DNA from: Natronoglomus mannanivorans
Lineage (GTDB): Archaea > Halobacteriota > Halobacteria > Halobacteriales > Natrialbaceae
DNA length: 64,000 bases
Assembly (NCBI GenBank): GCA_025517485.1
Contig: JAOPKB010000010.1
Location: forward strand, 124,001 to 188,000
Direction of reading: 5' to 3'
In this document: positions 63,291 through 64,000 of the stretch, piece after piece
Numbering within the stretch: position 1 is the stretch's first letter
Layout of the letters: every line of letters begins with the position of its first letter
Program-made: the position numbers and the translations under genes
Notes under the pieces: generated by a model
The model's database searches: none
What the model was told of the DNA's origin: nothing
What the model saw: only the letters and a program-made list of their open reading frames with translations

Positions 63291-64000
63291 GACGCGACTT
63301 GCACTCACTTCAAGTGGTTCAAAAGAACCACCGTTCGCGAGCACAGCGGTCGCAGTCTCCGCAGGCGTTACTTCGGCCAGTCCATTGCCTAGATACGCCG
63401 CTTTAAAGCACCCAAACGACTCCGTATCCGCGTCAGCCTCACCAGCGTTCACCAACTCGACGCCATCTTGCAAGACGTTCCAACTGGCGTTCTGGTCGCG
63501 GTCAACTTCCAGTCCACACGTTGGGCAGGAGTGTTCTCGAATCCAGATCGGTTTCCACACGCTCGTGTCACAACCTGCACACTGAATCGTCGTACCCCGC
63601 GCGTCGACCGGGACGACGTGGACGCCGTGTTTGTTCGCCGCGTGGGTGAGGATTTGCCGGAACTGCGCCCATGCGACGTCCTGCTTGTTCTTCGCGCTTT
63701 GCTCGCCTTCCAGCATCTCCTTCACGCTCAAATCCTCGAGGAAAATTAAGTCGTACTCGGAGACAAGGATGAGCGCGAGTTTGCGCTGATAGTCGAGCAC
63801 TCGGCGGCGGATACGCCGCTTCACTCTGGCGACTTTGACGCGTTGTTTCTCCCAGTTGTTCGAGCCTTCCTCTTTCCGAGCGCGTGTTCGTTGTTCGCGG
63901 GCTAATCGCTCGTGGTCTTTATCGAGATCGACGCGGCCGTACGCCACGCCGTCACTCGTATAGGCGAACGATAAGACGCCGAGGTCGATACCCACCATGT
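63210..64000 (-). CDS. tnpB: IS1341-type TnpB RNA-guided nuclease, 5' part outside window
   Basis: The minus-strand frame reaches the window edge and continues upstream; 263 codons are visible. The RuvC residues are present: Asp in GIDLGV, Glu in IFLEDLSVKEM, Asp in VDRDQNASWN. The zinc finger is CAGCD...CPTCG. The C-terminus overlaps its own right-end RNA scaffold. TnpB nucleases cut DNA next to a transposon-adjacent motif using an omegaRNA. No TnpA is visible in the window. Confidence 0.92.
   Translation of the reverse strand, partial: MVGIDLGVLSFAYTSDGVAYGRVDLDKDHERLAREQRTRARKEEGSNNWEKQRVKVARVKRRIRRRVLDYQRKLALILVSEYDLIFLEDLSVKEMLEGEQSAKNKQDVAWAQFRQILTHAANKHGVHVVPVDARGTTIQCAGCDTSVWKPIWIREHSCPTCGLEVDRDQNASWNVLQDGVELVNAGEADADTESFGCFKAAYLGNGLAEVTPAETATAVLANGGSFEPLEVSASRVVESGSPTRKQGSPTLNERATAVVASE

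Overview
The window reads as chromosomal DNA of a haloarchaeon (class Halobacteria). It is GC-rich, and third codon positions are strongly G/C. The proteins are very acidic. Secreted proteins carry twin-arginine (often lipobox) signals. Many genes are leaderless, with a TATA-like box 25-30 bases before the start codon, and origin recognition boxes of the haloarchaeal Orc1/Cdc6 type are present. The genus cannot be fixed from sequence alone.

Layout. 0-11 kb: two paralogous secreted beta-helix proteins, then surface-polysaccharide genes (an alkaline-phosphatase-fold phosphodiesterase, a Wzx-like flippase and two NodB-type polysaccharide deacetylases). 11-17.8 kb: a histidine phosphatase, a translationally coupled membrane-protein/DUF7344-like regulator pair, a TFB, small membrane proteins and an SPFH (band 7) protein. 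17.9-26.8 kb: a DNA-transaction block with a zinc ribbon divergent from an XPB-like helicase, a ParA/partner operon preceded by about 1 kb of 9-bp-phased GTGTACAC-like repeats, a degenerate HNH-like protein and a HerA-like ATPase. 26.8-30.8 kb: a second surface-glycan group (DegT-like enzyme, second phosphodiesterase, FemAB/GNAT-like transferase). 31-46 kb: a CNNM/HlyC transporter, PadR and winged-helix regulators, the UDP-GlcNAc genes glmM, glmU-like and glmS, and two bacterio-opsin-activator-type regulators, one of 1157 residues. 46.9-50.6 kb: a redox/metal block (CcdA, TlpA-like thioredoxin, Sco-like and P19/Tp34-like proteins). 51.9-54.4 kb: a replication origin with many ORBs, an AT-rich unwinding candidate and orc1/cdc6. 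54.6-64 kb: a zinc-ribbon winged-helix protein, a psmB-psmA proteasome pair, an M24 peptidase, otsA-otsB for trehalose, a PhiH1-repressor-like winged helix and a truncated TnpB with its omegaRNA-like right end.

How the parts relate. GlmS, GlmM and the GlmU-like protein together make UDP-GlcNAc, a precursor for glycans that the two surface-glycan groups could assemble, export and trim. ParA, its acidic partner and the 9-bp arrays look like a DNA segregation cassette. Orc1 and the ORBs form an autoregulated origin. At least seven orphan IS605/IS1341-type terminal hairpins, without nearby transposase genes, are scattered through intergenic DNA.

The most unusual items are the 9-bp centromere-like array, the three-armed cruciform at 51690-51765 that replaces a simple hairpin in an IS end, the orphan omegaRNA-like ends, and a Sco-like protein with CX4C in place of CX3C.
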